From UBA2966 sp965242505 (GTDB lineage: Bacteria; Pseudomonadota; Alphaproteobacteria; UBA2966): a stretch of DNA of 64,000 nucleotides. A program made the translations under genes and the position numbers. The notes below the pieces were generated by a model, which saw only the letters and a list, made by a program, of their open reading frames with translations, made no database searches and was not told the DNA's origin. The stretch is from assembly GCA_965242505.1 (NCBI GenBank), contig OZ251449.1:3472001-3536000 (forward strand), in the 5' to 3' direction. Of this stretch, positions 8,696 through 17,701 are shown in pieces. The stretch's first letter is position 1. Each line of letters begins with the position of its first letter.

Positions 8696-9675
8696 CAGCG
8701 CCCGTGGTATTCCCGGAACCAGTCCACGAACCGCGGGACGCCCTCCCGGATCGTGGTCCGGGGCGCGTACCCGATCTCCCGCGCCGCGGCCGATACGTCC
8801 GCCCAGGTCTCCGGGACGTCGCCGGGCTGCAAGGGCTCGAGCCGCCTTTCCGCCGTCCTGCCCAGCGCCTTTTCCAGCGCGCCGATCACGTCGAGCAGGC
8901 GTTCCGACCGGTTGGCGCCGAGGTTGAAGACCCTGTGCGGCGGCGTCCCGTCCACTTGCGGCGGCGGGCGGTCGAGGGCGCGCAAGGTCCCGTCGACGAT
9001 GTCGTCGATGTACGTGAAGTCCCGCCGCATGTCGCCGTGGTTGAACACGCGGATGGGGCGGTCGTTGAGGATCGCGTCCGTGAACAGGAACAGCGCCATG
9101 TCGGGCCGGCCCCAGGGCCCGTAGACGGTGAAGTACCTGAGCCCCGTCTGCGGCAGGCCGTACAGGTGGGCGTAGGCGTGGCTCATCAGCTCGTCCGCCG
9201 CCTTGGTCGCGGCGTAGAGCGAGACCGGCCGGTCGACGCGGTCGTCGGTCGAGAACGGCGTGGCGGCGCTCCCGCCGTAGACGGAACTGGAACTCGCGTA
9301 GACCAGATGCTCGAAACCGTCGGTCCGGCGGCAGAGCTCGAGAACGCGCGCGTGGCCGACCAGGTTGCTCTCCACGTAGGCCATGGGGTTCTCGAGGGAA
9401 TACCGGACCCCCGCCTGGGCCGCGAGGTGCGCGACTTTCCGGAACGGCCCGAGCTCGGCGGCGGCGTCCCGCATCGCCGACGGGTCGCTCACGTCGGCCC
9501 GGACGAACCGGAACCCGCCATGCCGGACCAGCCGGTCCAGCCGCGCCTCCTTCAGCCGCGTGTCGTAATAGTCGTTGACGTTGTCGACGCCGACGACCCG
9601 GTCTCCGCGGTCGAGCAACGAGAGGGCGACGGCGTGGCCTATGAAACCCGCGGCTCCGGTCACGAGGATGGTCAT
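8695..9675 (-). CDS. NAD-dependent sugar epimerase, UDP-glucuronate 4-epimerase type
   Basis: A 326-residue extended short-chain dehydrogenase that binds NAD and interconverts nucleotide sugars at C4, here most like UDP-glucuronate 4-epimerases used for UDP-galacturonate in lipopolysaccharide and capsule. It begins MTILVTGAAGFIG, the Rossmann loop. The segment VDNVNDYYDTRLKEARLDRL is typical of this subgroup, as are SSSSVYGG, the catalytic YAATK pair and the RYFTVYGPWGRPDMA stretch. The ATG at 9675 is the natural start because the glycine loop follows at once. It heads a tight operon with two thioesterases. A repeat cluster occupies its upstream region. Confidence 0.88.
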   Translation of the reverse strand: MTILVTGAAGFIGHAVALSLLDRGDRVVGVDNVNDYYDTRLKEARLDRLVRHGGFRFVRADVSDPSAMRDAAAELGPFRKVAHLAAQAGVRYSLENPMAYVESNLVGHARVLELCRRTDGFEHLVYASSSSVYGGSAATPFSTDDRVDRPVSLYAATKAADELMSHAYAHLYGLPQTGLRYFTVYGPWGRPDMALFLFTDAILNDRPIRVFNHGDMRRDFTYIDDIVDGTLRALDRPPPQVDGTPPHRVFNLGANRSERLLDVIGALEKALGRTAERRLEPLQPGDVPETWADVSAAAREIGYAPRTTIREGVPRFVDWFREYHGR

Positions 9676-9774
9676 GTGCGGACGATGCTCAAGGGCTGGC
9701 GTACCGGCTCGCGGCGGGGAACGCCAGCGTAGAACGGTTTCCCGTCGAAATCACGCCCTTTCCGGTGATTTCGA

Positions 9775-10060
9775 GCTCCTCCCCCCAAGCGTGACCCCCA
9801 CCCCGACCCTCCCCCTGCCATCCACACTCCTCCCCCCTGACAGGGGGGAGGTCGGGAGGGGGGTCCACGGCCCCGCAACGCCGCGCGCGCTCCCCCACCG
9901 CGACCCCCACCCCGACCCTCCCCCTGCAAGGGAGAGGGAGAAATGAAAGGGACGGGAGGGTGTGCGAAGTGTGCGGATCCCCTTTTCACGCTCCTCCCCC
10001 ATAAACGCTCCTCCCCCCTGACAGGGGGGAGGTCGGGAGGGGGGTCCGCAGCCCCGCAAC
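9775..10060. repeat. Dispersed composite repeat, cluster of several modules
   Basis: This gap between two divergent genes carries two ACCCCCACCCCGACCCTCCC modules, two copies of the CTCCCCCCTGACAGGGGGGA hairpin and one GTGTGCGAAGTGTGCGGATC module, all also found in the 0.9-3.6 kb array. The rest of the gap from 9676 to 10212 shows no gene apart from the terminator-like hairpin near 10168-10202. Confidence 0.88.
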
Positions 10061-10167
10061 GCTGCGCTCAGTGTCTCATACGTCCTGAACGAGGACGGCC
10101 GCTTGCGCCCTCACCTGGCCGGGGATAGACTGTGGGCAGATACCTGCCGGCAGCGTGCTGTCGGCTC

Positions 10168-10202
10168 AAGGGCCGCTCCCTGGAGTGGCCCTTGCTTTTT
10201 TT
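10168..10202 (+). terminator. Terminator-like hairpin with T-run just upstream of the NYN gene
   Basis: AGGGCCGCTCC and GGAGTGGCCCT pair into an 11-bp stem (one G-U pair) around a 3-base loop, followed by a run of seven T after TGC. This is the form of an intrinsic terminator. It ends about 11 bases before the ATG of the NYN-domain gene on the same strand, so it could act as an attenuator in that gene's leader rather than end an upstream gene; no upstream + strand gene is present. Confidence 0.68.
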
Positions 10203-10212
10203 GGGGGCGGCC

Positions 10213-10488
10213 ATGAGAACGAGGGTCTACGTCGACGGCTTCAACCTGTACTACAGAGCGCTCAAGGGTACGCCGTTCAAGTGGTTGAATCCCGTCGAGC
10301 TGGCGCGCCAAGCGCTGCCGGTGGGATACGTCGTGGACAAGCTGCTTTACTTCACCGCCCGTGTATCCGGGATTTCGGACCCGGGCGCAGCAAGCCATGT
10401 GCGCCATATCCGCCGGGCGATGCTGAAGGCCGCGCAGTTTCCCGACACGCTGCCGAGCGCCGCAATCTCGAAGCCGGCAGGCTGGTGA
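10213..10488 (+). pseudogene. NYN/PIN-like RNase-domain gene, 3'-truncated
   Basis: The first ~58 codons read MRTRVYVDGFNLYYRALKG through VDKLLYFTARVSGISDPG, the start of the LabA-like NYN family (PIN-fold nucleases; D and N of VDGFNLYY belong to the metal site). Family members run to roughly 200 residues or more and have further acidic residues, whereas here the sequence changes character after SGISDPG and stops at residue 91. The downstream part looks unrelated and leads into a composite repeat, so I read it as a truncation with a foreign 3' end. The ATG at 10213 follows GGGGGCGG. The N terminus is intact and the leader hairpin is still present, which suggests a recent break. A short functional product is possible but unlikely. 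Confidence 0.7.
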
Positions 10489-10539
10489 GTGCGCCATCGG
10501 CGCCATGCGCCGATCCGCGGGCTTCATCCGGCGACGGGG

Positions 10540-10640
10540 CGCCGCAGGGTCCGTTGATGCTCCTCCTCCCGCCGTGACCCCCACCCCGACCCTCCCCCTG
10601 CAAGGGAGAGGGAGAAGAGGGGGGGAGGTCGGGAGGGGGG
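10540..10640. repeat. Dispersed composite repeat
   Basis: It starts with the GCGCCGCAGGGTCCGTTGATG module, then a CCCTCCCCCTGCAAGGGAGA hairpin and a GGAGGTCGGGAGGGGGG tail. The copy sits immediately downstream of the truncated NYN gene and upstream of the oxidoreductase start. Confidence 0.85.
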
Positions 10641-10711
10641 CGGCGTCCGGTTGCCATCGCCGGGCCGATACGGTACCTCTTCGGAGGCCGCCCATTCCCG
10701 GAGACCTGCGC

Positions 10712-13700
10712 ATGAGCCTCGCCGCCGTCTCGCTCGACGACAAGTACACGGCTTCCAGCGGCCGGGTGTTCATGACCGGGATACAGGCGCTCGTCCGGCT
10801 TCCCCTGATGCAGCGGGAGCGGGACCTCGCGGCGGGCCTGAACACGGCCGGCTTCATATCGGGCTATCGGGGCTCGCCCCTGGGCGGCTACGACCAGGCG
10901 CTCTGGCGGGCCGACGCGTACCTGAAGGAGCGCCACGTCAGGTTCGTTCCCGGCGTCAACGAGGACCTCGCGCTGACGGCCGCCTGGGGGTCGCAACAGC
11001 TGCATCTCTACCCCGACGCCCGCTACGACGGCGTCTTCGCGATCTGGTACGGCAAGGGTCCCGGCGTCGACCGTTCGGGAGACGTCTTCAAGCAGGGCAA
11101 CGGGCACGGGACCGCCAGGCATGGCGGCCTGCTGGCGATCGCCGGGGACGATCCGGCGGCGAAATCCTCGACCTCGCCCCATCAGACCGAACACACCTTC
11201 ATCGGCGCGTCGATGCCGGTGCTGGTTCCGGCGGACGTGCGGGAGTTCATCGATTTCGGGCTGTACGGCTTCGCCCTGTCCCGCTTCTCCGGCCTGTGGG
11301 TCGGGTTCAAGACGCTTTCGGACAACGCCGAGAGCACGGCCATCGTCGACATAGACCCGTCCCGTCCCGCCATCGCCACGCCCGACGATTTCGAGTTGCC
11401 GGCCGACGGATTGAGTCTGCGTTGGCCGGACGACAGGTTCGAGCAGGAGATACGGCTGCACGAACGCAAGATCCCGGCCGCGCTCGCCTTCTGCCGCGCC
11501 AATTCCCTGAACGGGGCCGCGCTGTCGGGACCCAGGCGCCGGTTCGGCATCGTGACCGCGGGCAAGGCCTATCTCGACGTGCGCCAGGCCCTCGACGACC
11601 TGGGGATCAGCGACGCCGCCGCGCGCGAGCTCGGCATCGCCGTCTACAAGGTCGGCATGGTCTGGCCTCTGGAGCCCGAGGGCATGACGGCCTTCGCCCG
11701 GGGCCTCGACGAGATCCTCGTCGTCGAGGAGAAGCGGGGCATCGTCGAGGAGCAGCTGAAGGACCTGCTCTACCACCTGCCCGACGGCGAACGTCCCCGG
11801 ATCGTCGGCAAGTCCGACGAGAACGGCGCTTCCTTCATCCCGGCGGCCGGGGAGCTGGGCGCCCCGCTCGTCGCCCGGGCCATCGCCCGGCGGATCGCGC
11901 CGTTCCACGCGACCGACCGGATCGCCGAACACCTCGCGTTCCTGGACTCCAAGGATGCGGACGTCGCCTCCCTCGACCCCGAGCTCCGGCGCACCCCCTA
12001 CTTCTGCTCGGGATGCCCCCACAACACGGGCACCAGGGTGCCCGACGGTTCGCTCGCCAACGCCGGGATCGGCTGCCACTGGATGGCGCTGTACATGGAG
12101 CGCGACACCCTCACCTACACGCACATGGGCGGCGAGGGCGCCAACTGGATCGGCCTGGCGCCGTTCACGGGGACGCCGCACCTGTTCCAGAACATGGGCG
12201 ACGGGACGTTCTACCATTCGGGGCTGCTGGCCGTGCGGGCCGCCGTCGCCGCCGGCGCCCACATGACCTACAAGATCCTTTTCAACGACGCGGTCGCCAT
12301 GACCGGCGGGCAACCGATCGAGGGCCAGCTGACGGTCCCCCGGATCGCCTGGCAGGCGCACGCGGAGGGCGTCGCGAAGATCGCCGTGACGTCGGACGAG
12401 CCCGGCAAGTATCCGACCGGCGCCGACTTCCCGCCGGGCGCGACGATCCACCATCGCGACGAACTGATCGAAGTCCAGGAGAATCTCCGCGACACCCCTG
12501 GCGTCACGGTCCTGATCCACGATCAGACCTGCGCCGCGGAGAAGCGTCGGCGCCGCAAGCGCGGGCGCTTCCCCGATCCCGCCAAACGGGTCTTCATCAA
12601 CCATCGCGTCTGCGAGGGATGCGGCGACTGTTCCGAGACCGCGAACTGCGTTTCGATCGAGCCGCTGGAGACCGAGTTCGGCCGCAAGCGCGCGATCAAC
12701 CAGTCGTCCTGCAACAAGGACTATTCCTGCGTCGACGGTTTCTGTCCGAGCTTCGTGACGGTGCATGGCGGCGGGGTTCGGCGGATCGAATCGGGGGCCG
12801 ACGCGGCGGCGGCCGTCGGGGAACTGCCCGAACCCGAACTCCCCGATGTCGATGCGCCCTATGGAATCGTGGTCACGGGCGTGGGCGGCACGGGCGTCGT
12901 CACGATCGGCGCGCTGCTCGGCATGGCGGCGCACCTGGAAGGGAAGGGCTGCACGATCCTCGACATGACGGGACTCGCCCAGAAGGGCGGCGCCGTGATC
13001 TCGCACGTGCGTATCGCCGAGACCCAGGACCGGCTCCACGCCGTGCGTCTGGGCGTCGGCGCGGCGGACCTTCTCGTGGGCTGCGACATGGTCGTGGCGG
13101 CGGACAAGGAAGCCCTGATGCGCGCGCGCAAGGGAGCCACGCGCGCGGTGATCAACAGCCGCGTGACGCCGACCTCCCGTTTCACGCTCGATCCGGACGC
13201 CGACTTCGGCGAGGCGCACATGCGCCAGGTCGTTCGCGCCGCCGTCGGCGGCGACCTGACCGATTTCGTGGACGCCACGGGGCTGGCGACCGCCCTGATC
13301 GGGGACGCCATCGCGACCAACCTGTTCCTGACCGGCTACGCCTACCAGCGGGGCCTCGTTCCGGTCTCGGCCGAAGCGATCCGGCGCGCCATCGAGCTCA
13401 ACGGCGTTGCGGTGGAGAGCAACCTGCGGGCGTTCGACTGGGGGCGCGCCGCCGCCCATGATCTCGCCCGCGTCGAGGCGGCGGCCGAACCCACGTTCCA
13501 GGGCGCGGCGCCCGTCGCCGCGGACCTGGAGGAGATCGTGGCGATCCGCGAGGCCGAGCTCGTCGCCTATCAGGACGCGGCCTACGCGCGGCGCTACCGC
13601 GAGCTCGCCGACCGCGCGGCGACCGCCGAGCGGAGCAGGGCCAGGGGGATGACGGGTCTCGCCGAGGCCGTGGCCCGCAACTACTTCAAGCTGCTGGCCT

Positions 13701-14182
13701 ACAAGGACGAGTACGAGGTCGCGCGCCTCTACGCCGACGAGAGCTTTCTCGCCGACCTGAACGCGCGGTTCGAGGGCGACTTCACGCTCCGATTCCATCT
13801 CGCCCCGCCCATCGGGTCCCGCCGCGACCCGCGGACCGGCAAGCCGCAAAAGCGCGAGTTCGGCCCCTGGATGCTGCCCGTCTTCCGCGTCCTCGCCAGG
13901 TTCAAGCGGTTCCGCGGCGGCGCGTTCGACGTCTTCGGGCGCACCCGGGAACGCCGCATGGAACGCAGGCTGATAACGGAGTACGAGGACGTGATCGGCG
14001 AGCTGATCGACGGCCTCGCCGCCGACAATCACGCGCTGGCCACCGAGATCGCTTCCCTGCCGTCGCGGATCCGGGGATTCGGACACGTGAAGGAACGGAA
14101 CGTCGAGGCGGCGAAGGCGGAGGAACGGCATCTGCTGTCCCTCTTCCGGCGCCCGGCGCCGCGCGCGCAGGCCGCCGAATAG
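10712..14182 (+). CDS. Indolepyruvate:ferredoxin oxidoreductase-family protein, single fused chain
   Basis: An 1,156-residue enzyme of the 2-oxoacid:ferredoxin oxidoreductase superfamily, the fused alpha/gamma type annotated as indolepyruvate:ferredoxin oxidoreductase, which oxidatively decarboxylates aryl-pyruvates to acyl-CoA. It opens with the pyrimidine-binding domain (GYRGSPLGGYD, 51-61). A thiamine-diphosphate domain follows, with CSGCPHNT from residue 432 and YTHMGGEGANWIG. Next is an iron-sulfur segment, VCEGCGDCSETANC from residue 633, then CNKDYSCVDGFCPSF. The gamma domain begins near 717 (VVTGVGGTGVVTIG, GLAQKGGAV). The last ~150 residues include a basic DUF6537-like tail. The ATG at 10712 is preceded by GGAG. 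The gene stands alone between two repeats. Confidence 0.9.
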   Translation: MSLAAVSLDDKYTASSGRVFMTGIQALVRLPLMQRERDLAAGLNTAGFISGYRGSPLGGYDQALWRADAYLKERHVRFVPGVNEDLALTAAWGSQQLHLYPDARYDGVFAIWYGKGPGVDRSGDVFKQGNGHGTARHGGLLAIAGDDPAAKSSTSPHQTEHTFIGASMPVLVPADVREFIDFGLYGFALSRFSGLWVGFKTLSDNAESTAIVDIDPSRPAIATPDDFELPADGLSLRWPDDRFEQEIRLHERKIPAALAFCRANSLNGAALSGPRRRFGIVTAGKAYLDVRQALDDLGISDAAARELGIAVYKVGMVWPLEPEGMTAFARGLDEILVVEEKRGIVEEQLKDLLYHLPDGERPRIVGKSDENGASFIPAAGELGAPLVARAIARRIAPFHATDRIAEHLAFLDSKDADVASLDPELRRTPYFCSGCPHNTGTRVPDGSLANAGIGCHWMALYMERDTLTYTHMGGEGANWIGLAPFTGTPHLFQNMGDGTFYHSGLLAVRAAVAAGAHMTYKILFNDAVAMTGGQPIEGQLTVPRIAWQAHAEGVAKIAVTSDEPGKYPTGADFPPGATIHHRDELIEVQENLRDTPGVTVLIHDQTCAAEKRRRRKRGRFPDPAKRVFINHRVCEGCGDCSETANCVSIEPLETEFGRKRAINQSSCNKDYSCVDGFCPSFVTVHGGGVRRIESGADAAAAVGELPEPELPDVDAPYGIVVTGVGGTGVVTIGALLGMAAHLEGKGCTILDMTGLAQKGGAVISHVRIAETQDRLHAVRLGVGAADLLVGCDMVVAADKEALMRARKGATRAVINSRVTPTSRFTLDPDADFGEAHMRQVVRAAVGGDLTDFVDATGLATALIGDAIATNLFLTGYAYQRGLVPVSAEAIRRAIELNGVAVESNLRAFDWGRAAAHDLARVEAAAEPTFQGAAPVAADLEEIVAIREAELVAYQDAAYARRYRELADRAATAERSRARGMTGLAEAVARNYFKLLAYKDEYEVARLYADESFLADLNARFEGDFTLRFHLAPPIGSRRDPRTGKPQKREFGPWMLPVFRVLARFKRFRGGAFDVFGRTRERRMERRLITEYEDVIGELIDGLAADNHALATEIASLPSRIRGFGHVKERNVEAAKAEERHLLSLFRRPAPRAQAAE

Positions 14183-14199
14183 CCCGCATTTCTCATTCT

Positions 14200-14423
14200 G
14201 GCGCGACCCCTGCAAGGGGGAGGGAGCCATCCACACTCCTCCTCCCTGACAGGGGGGAGGTCGGGAGGGGGGTGGTCGGACGCGCCGCCGCCGCCGTGAC
14301 CCCCACCCCGACCCTCCCCCTGCAAGGGAGAGGGAGAACGAGAGGGGCGGGAGGGGTTATTGACGCTCCTCCCCCTGACAGGGAGAGGGAGAAGAAGGGG
14401 GGCGGAGGGGCCGTCGACGCTCC
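14200..14423. repeat. Dispersed composite repeat, several modules
   Basis: Contains a CCCCTGCAAGGGGGAGGG hairpin, a CCTGACAGGGGGGAGGTCGG module, an ACCCCCACCCCGACCCTCCC module and a further truncated copy. It fills the gap between the convergent oxidoreductase and glycosyltransferase genes. Confidence 0.86.
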
Positions 14424-15368
14424 TCATTCGGCCGTCCGGCGCGGCGTCTGGGCCAGCCACGCCAGGCGCTTGGCCTCGCGCCGGCCGACGGAGACCGCGT
14501 GCAGAACGACGCCGACGATAGGGCTGACGAAGGCCAGCGCATAGCCGCCGACGGCGACCACCAGGGTGGGTATCCTGGGCACGAGGCCGGTTCGCAGATA
14601 CTCGCCCAGCACCGGCGCGAACAGGACGGTGGCCGCCAGGAAGAATCCGAGTCCCAGCCCCAGGAAGAAGCGGAACGGACGCTCCAGGGCGAACAACCGG
14701 ACGATCGCGAGCGATATCGACAGGCCGTCGCGCCAAGTGTCGAGCTTGCTGGGCGACTCCGTCGGACGCGGACGGTACGGCGTGTCCATCTCGTCCACGG
14801 GAAGGCGCAACTCCAGCGCGTGGATCGTCAGCTCGGCCTCTATCTCGAACTCCTGGGCCCGGCCCGGAAACGACTTGACGAAGCGTCGCGAGAACGCCCG
14901 GTAGCCGGACAGCATGTCGCCGACGCCGCCCCCGAACATGCGGCGGACGGCGCCCGACAGCAGCCGGTTGCCGAAGCGGTGGCCGGGGCGCCACGCCTCC
15001 CCGGCCACCGGGCGGCGGCGCGCCACGACCATGTCGAGGTTCCGCCCGACCAGCATCTCGACCATCGCCGGGGCGCTGGACGCGTCGTAGGTCGCGTCGC
15101 CGTCGACCATCACGTAGACGTCGGCCTCGACGTCGGCGAACAGGCGCCGCACCGCGTAGCCCTTGCCCCGCAAGGGCTCCCGGCGCACGTCCGCGCCGGC
15201 GGCCTGCGCCGCGGCGGCCGTGTCGTCGTCGGAGCCGTTGTCGCAGACGACGATCCGCGCCTCCGGCAACGCCCGCCGGAAGTCCTTCACCACCCGCGCG
15301 ACGGTGGCGGCCTCGTCGCGGCAGGGAACGAGGACCGCGACGTCCTTCGGGATCGTCATGCGCTTCAT
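14424..15368 (-). CDS. Family 2 membrane-anchored glycosyltransferase (DPM1/WcaA-like)
   Basis: A 314-residue GT-A fold glycosyltransferase that probably transfers a sugar from a nucleotide donor to a lipid or polysaccharide precursor at the inner membrane. The N terminus reads VAVLVPCRDEAATV (nucleotide binding), then VVCDNGSDDDTAAAA, and VMVDGDATYD supplies the metal-binding aspartates. GDMLSGYRAFSRRFVKSFP is the acceptor-loop motif of polyprenyl-phosphate glycosyltransferases. Two C-terminal helices (about 232-255 and 265-290) anchor it. The start may be the ATG at 15368 or the in-frame ATG at 15359, which has AGGA about 10 bases upstream. The gene before it on this strand is a multi-pass GT-C-like protein, so the two may cooperate in making an envelope glycan through a lipid-linked sugar. 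Confidence 0.86.
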   Translation of the reverse strand: MKRMTIPKDVAVLVPCRDEAATVARVVKDFRRALPEARIVVCDNGSDDDTAAAAQAAGADVRREPLRGKGYAVRRLFADVEADVYVMVDGDATYDASSAPAMVEMLVGRNLDMVVARRRPVAGEAWRPGHRFGNRLLSGAVRRMFGGGVGDMLSGYRAFSRRFVKSFPGRAQEFEIEAELTIHALELRLPVDEMDTPYRPRPTESPSKLDTWRDGLSISLAIVRLFALERPFRFFLGLGLGFFLAATVLFAPVLGEYLRTGLVPRIPTLVVAVGGYALAFVSPIVGVVLHAVSVGRREAKRLAWLAQTPRRTAE

Positions 15369-15432
15369 TTCCTCGTGACGCTCGCCTCTCCCCGTCTCGC
15401 GCGGAAAATGCGCGCCGAAGGCGCCGGAGGGC

Positions 15433-17109
15433 CTATTCGCGCGCCCGGTCCCGGTCCACGGGCGCTTCCCAGAGATACAGCCAGTAATTCTCGTCGTCGG
15501 CTATCGCTCCCGTGAAAGACGCCAGCAGCCGGACACGGCGTTCACCGGGCGGAATCTCCAACCCTCCCGCGAGGATCATCAGGACCCTGCCGTCGTTTCG
15601 GGCGGCCAGCGCCTGCGTCTGCGAAACCAGGGTCCAGATGTAGACGCTGCCTCTCGGCCCGGCGCCCCGCCGCGCCCCGTCGTAGACGACGAAGGAACCC
15701 TCCCGGTTTCCCTGGACGTAGTGAATTCGCTTGTCCGGTTTCAGATGCCCGAGCACGGCGCTGGCGGACCAGTCGGGGTAACCGATCATCGGCAACTCCT
15801 CCAGCCCGTTGGCGCGGATGTACTCGGCCGCGCGCTTTCCCTGGGAGAAGGGACGCTCGACCTCGATGGCGACGGCTCTCAGTCCGCCGAATGCGTGCAT
15901 CGCCAGCAGGCCGGTCAGCAGGACGCTCCCCACGCGCTGCGCGACGACCGCGCGACGGCTCCCGCGACCGGCGCCGGCGGAGCCGCCGTCCAGATGTCTT
16001 CCGCCCCAGACCAGCGCCAGCAGGGCGATCAGAAAAAAGCCGTGATGCCGGAAGGAGCCGATATGTATCGCATAGAAGAAAGCCAGCAGACCCGTCACGA
16101 GGCAGAGAAACAGGATCAGCGCCAGGGGCCTCCGCCAGTGGAAGGCGGCGGCGATCGCCACCAGCGCCACCGCCGTCAACGCTCCGTAGACCGCCTCCGG
16201 CTGATCCGGCGTCAGTCCCACCACCGGCGTGAACCTCGGATCGACGGGGAAGAAGACGGCGAACGGAATCAGCTTCAGGCAATGCGCCAGCCACGACAGG
16301 TGGAATTCGAGGAGCGGCGAATAGAACCAGGTCTCGCTTCCCGCGGACTTGGTCACGTCGGCGGGCGGATTGATTTGCAGTATCGCGAGCAGGATCCCGA
16401 CCGCGGCGATGGCGAAGCCGGCGTAGAGCCTCCGCGCGTCCACCGCGTCGTCGTCCGCCAGGGTCCGGCGGTTGAGCGTATGGTCGACCGTCAGGACGAA
16501 CAGCGTTCCGATGGCGACGATGCAGGCGTGAACGCTGGTGTGGCTCATGAGCGCCAGCACGACCCCCAGCCACAGCGGCCTCCGGCGCCACTCCCGCATG
16601 AGCGCGCACATCACGACGATGAACAGCAGGCCGAGGGCGTAGTTGCGCGACATCACGCCGTATTCGTAGAGAGGGAAATAGCCGAAGGCGAACAGGACCT
16701 TCTGTAGCGGGCCGAACGGCGCATACCGCGCGACGACGAACACGACGGCGGAGGCGATCGCCAGATGGAGGACCTGCATTCCCACCGGCGAGGAGGTGAT
16801 CCGCGTGACCGGCATCAGCAACAGATGCCACAGCATCGGACTCGCCTCGTATTCCATGTTGCGGAACAGATCCAGGGGATCCGAGCTGTCGCGCGCGAAC
16901 ATCCACGCCTGGACCTCGTCGCGCCACAGCTCGTGGTGCCAGAGGGCGAAGACCAGCGCGAGGGCGTAGGCCGCGGTCAGCGCCGGAGCGAACCACGGCG
17001 CTTCCCCGATGGACGGGGCCGCGGGAAGCGGCGGGGACGTCGCCTTCCGGTCGGGATGGCGGTGTTTGCGAAGGTCTGGGCGGCTCCTTTTCCCGTCGCG
17101 TCCGCTCAA
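15433..17109 (-). CDS. Multi-pass membrane protein, GT-C-like glycosyltransferase
   Basis: A 558-residue polytopic protein with about ten or more predicted membrane helices and a soluble C-terminal part. After the first helix comes LWHHELWRDEVQAWMFARDS, with the acidic DE pair on the first periplasmic loop as in GT-C enzymes of the PMT/ArnT type that use polyprenyl-phosphate sugars. Overall length and layout agree, but no subfamily motif was recognised, so the exact reaction is unknown. The best start is TTG at 17109, which overlaps the DUF1244 stop by four bases (TTGA); no ATG occurs before the first helix. The polyprenyl-phosphate glycosyltransferase-like gene downstream could supply its lipid-linked donor. 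Confidence 0.72.
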   Translation of the reverse strand: MSGRDGKRSRPDLRKHRHPDRKATSPPLPAAPSIGEAPWFAPALTAAYALALVFALWHHELWRDEVQAWMFARDSSDPLDLFRNMEYEASPMLWHLLLMPVTRITSSPVGMQVLHLAIASAVVFVVARYAPFGPLQKVLFAFGYFPLYEYGVMSRNYALGLLFIVVMCALMREWRRRPLWLGVVLALMSHTSVHACIVAIGTLFVLTVDHTLNRRTLADDDAVDARRLYAGFAIAAVGILLAILQINPPADVTKSAGSETWFYSPLLEFHLSWLAHCLKLIPFAVFFPVDPRFTPVVGLTPDQPEAVYGALTAVALVAIAAAFHWRRPLALILFLCLVTGLLAFFYAIHIGSFRHHGFFLIALLALVWGGRHLDGGSAGAGRGSRRAVVAQRVGSVLLTGLLAMHAFGGLRAVAIEVERPFSQGKRAAEYIRANGLEELPMIGYPDWSASAVLGHLKPDKRIHYVQGNREGSFVVYDGARRGAGPRGSVYIWTLVSQTQALAARNDGRVLMILAGGLEIPPGERRVRLLASFTGAIADDENYWLYLWEAPVDRDRARE

Positions 17110-17423
17110 TGACGCTCTTCCCTCGACGCTTCACCGAACGCCGCGCGCTGTTCCGGCGTGGCCTCCGTCTGGTGTCTCGACTTCCATTCCGAATACGGCA
17201 TCCCGTAGACGATCTCGCGGGCGTCGTCGTAACTCATCTCGAGACCCCGCCCCTCCGCCTCGGCGCGATACCATTTCGACAGGCAGTTCCGGCAGAACCC
17301 GGCGAGGTTCATGAGATCGATGTTCTGGACGTCCGTCCGTTCGCGCAGATGGCCGACGAGCGTGCGGAACGCCGCCGCCTCGAGCTCCGTGCGGGTCTTT
17401 TCGTCAAGCGCCTTCTCGTCCAT
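17106..17423 (-). CDS. DUF1244-domain protein
   Basis: A 105-residue protein of the DUF1244 family, small helical proteins widespread in proteobacteria with no assigned reaction. The signature is AAAFRTLVGHLRERTDVQNIDLMNLAGFCRNCLSKWY, cited here only by its ends (residues about 16-52), with the conserved CRNCLSKWY. A second conserved part follows, YDDAREIVYGMPYSEWKSRH. The ATG at 17423 has GGAGG 7 bases upstream. The stop overlaps the TTG start of the membrane glycosyltransferase, so the genes are probably translated in series. The C-x2-C pair may bind a metal; that is inference. Confidence 0.88.
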   Translation of the reverse strand: MDEKALDEKTRTELEAAAFRTLVGHLRERTDVQNIDLMNLAGFCRNCLSKWYRAEAEGRGLEMSYDDAREIVYGMPYSEWKSRHQTEATPEQRAAFGEASREERH

Positions 17424-17574
17424 GTCCGGCCTCCGTGGCTGGCATCCGAAATTCCCCGATTCATACCGCAGCGGCGGCCCCGAGGCCACCCGTCGGGGAA
17501 GCCGGGCGCCTGTGCGGCAGTTGCGGGTTCTGCCCATCCGCAAGACTCTGTCCTCGTCCAGTGACGGGAGCGCC

Positions 17575-17690
17575 GCAGGGTCCGTTCGCGTCCTCCCCCC
17601 TGCCGCGACCCCCACCCCGACCCTCCCCCTGCCAGGGGGAGGGAGAAGAGAGGGAGACGGGAGGGGGGTGGATCGGACACGGCGCCCGAC
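17575..17690. repeat. Dispersed composite repeat
   Basis: Begins with GAGCGCCGCAGGGTCCGTT, then a CTCCCCCTGCCAGGGGGAGG hairpin and a GGGAGGGGGGTGGATC tail. It lies between the DUF1244 gene and the stop of the YbdK-type gene. Confidence 0.86.
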
Positions 17691-17701
17691 GCCGGGGGCG
17701 T

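Noticed and set aside
10352..10540. A separate gene on the minus strand overlapping the broken end of the NYN gene
   Set aside because: Short frames there look somewhat protein-like, but there is no start, ribosome site or recognised family; I treat it as junction sequence.
10651..13461. A 936-codon open frame overlapping the oxidoreductase gene on the same strand
   Set aside because: It is the arginine-rich shifted frame of a high-GC gene; the other frame has clear iron-sulfur and thiamine motifs.
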